Assembly: GCA_026125215.1 (NCBI GenBank)
Contig: JAHCLN010000005.1
Coordinates: forward strand, 1-57,186
From: Opitutaceae bacterium
GTDB taxonomy: Bacteria > Verrucomicrobiota > Verrucomicrobiia > Opitutales > Opitutaceae
Length of the DNA: 57,186 nt
Reading direction: 5' to 3'
Shown here piece after piece: positions 57,058 through 57,186 of this stretch; within the stretch, counting starts at the first letter, position 1; each line of letters begins with the position of its first letter. The notes below the pieces were generated by a model. That model was not told the origin of the DNA. It saw only the letters and a list, made by a program, of their open reading frames with translations, and made no database searches. A program made the position numbers and the translations under genes.

Positions 57058-57186
57058 ATGAAAATCGGCATGAACCTCCTGCTTTGGACGGCGAAAGTCT
57101 CCGAAGCCCACGATCCGCTCCTCGCGAACCTGAAGCAGGTTGGCTACGACGGCGTCGAGATCCCCGTCTTTGAAGGCACCTCCGCC
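57058..57186 (+). CDS. Sugar phosphate isomerase/epimerase, partial (cut by window end)
   Basis: Only the first 43 aa are present: a start MKIGMNLLLWTAKV, then LLANLKQVGYDGVEIPVFEG. This is the beginning of a D-tagatose/D-psicose 3-epimerase-like xylose-isomerase-fold barrel, where VEIP carries the conserved acidic residue. It follows the propeller gene by about 100 bp on the same strand and completes a sugar-catabolism cluster. Confidence 0.8.
   Translation, partial: MKIGMNLLLWTAKVSEAHDPLLANLKQVGYDGVEIPVFEGTSA

Overview
The window is a GC-rich, densely coded bacterial chromosome segment. Its gene content points to a verrucomicrobium of the Opitutaceae type. Supporting features are several Gfo/Idh/MocA oxidoreductases beside xylose-isomerase-like TIM barrels, an alpha-L-rhamnosidase, an exosortase, an OprP-type phosphate porin with a helical N-terminal hairpin, a diderm envelope gene set (KdtA, YdbH/YnbE/YdbL) and palindromic intergenic repeats. 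The taxonomic assignment is inferred from gene content, not measured. No phage, transposase or CRISPR array is visible, and no gap between genes exceeds about 210 bases.

Layout. 1-5.9 kb: a secreted lysozyme-like protein, a GH63/MGH1-like glycosidase and a SNF2 helicase. 5.9-9.9 kb: a tightly coupled leftward operon of RidA, a DHDPS/NAL-family lyase, two paralogous Cys/His-rich small proteins and a TIM-barrel glycosidase-like protein; this is the least explained cluster. 9.9-12.3 kb: tRNA-Phe, a mannose-1-phosphate guanylyltransferase and a UDP-sugar epimerase. 12.4-17.4 kb: an alpha-L-rhamnosidase followed by two Gfo/Idh/MocA oxidoreductases. 17.4-25.4 kb: a phosphate regulon (porin, pstS, pstC, pstA, pstB, phoU) with two Pho-box-like promoters and a terminator after pstS. 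25.5-29.9 kb: a CLC chloride channel and a second SNF2 helicase. 30-34.5 kb: glycolipid and LPS genes (GT4, MGDG-synthase-like GT28, LpxH-like phosphatase, KdtA).

34.6-42.8 kb: an M16 protease, a small c-type cytochrome, an exosortase, a DUF2238 membrane protein, an M50-like membrane protease split by an apparent one-base frameshift, and a short ydbH-ynbE-ydbL operon. 43-44.7 kb: an acyl carrier protein and a ketosynthase. 44.7-52.8 kb: the translation/transcription operon DUF2851-nusA-infB-rbfA-nrnA-truB-ribF, with four-base start/stop overlaps from rbfA to ribF and a terminator-like hairpin in the nusA leader. 52.9-57.2 kb: tRNA-Ser and a second sugar-catabolism locus (isomerase, AraC regulator, Gfo/Idh/MocA, an unsecreted FG-GAP propeller, and a sugar isomerase cut by the window end).

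The sugar genes suggest polysaccharide breakdown followed by oxidoreductase/isomerase processing of unusual sugars. The envelope genes cover LPS core, glycolipid, phospholipid transport and protein sorting. Most of the notable signals are at the DNA level: a pstS terminator whose U-tract abuts the pstC Pho box, a nusA leader attenuator, two copies of a long AT-rich hairpin element, and several perfect palindromes.
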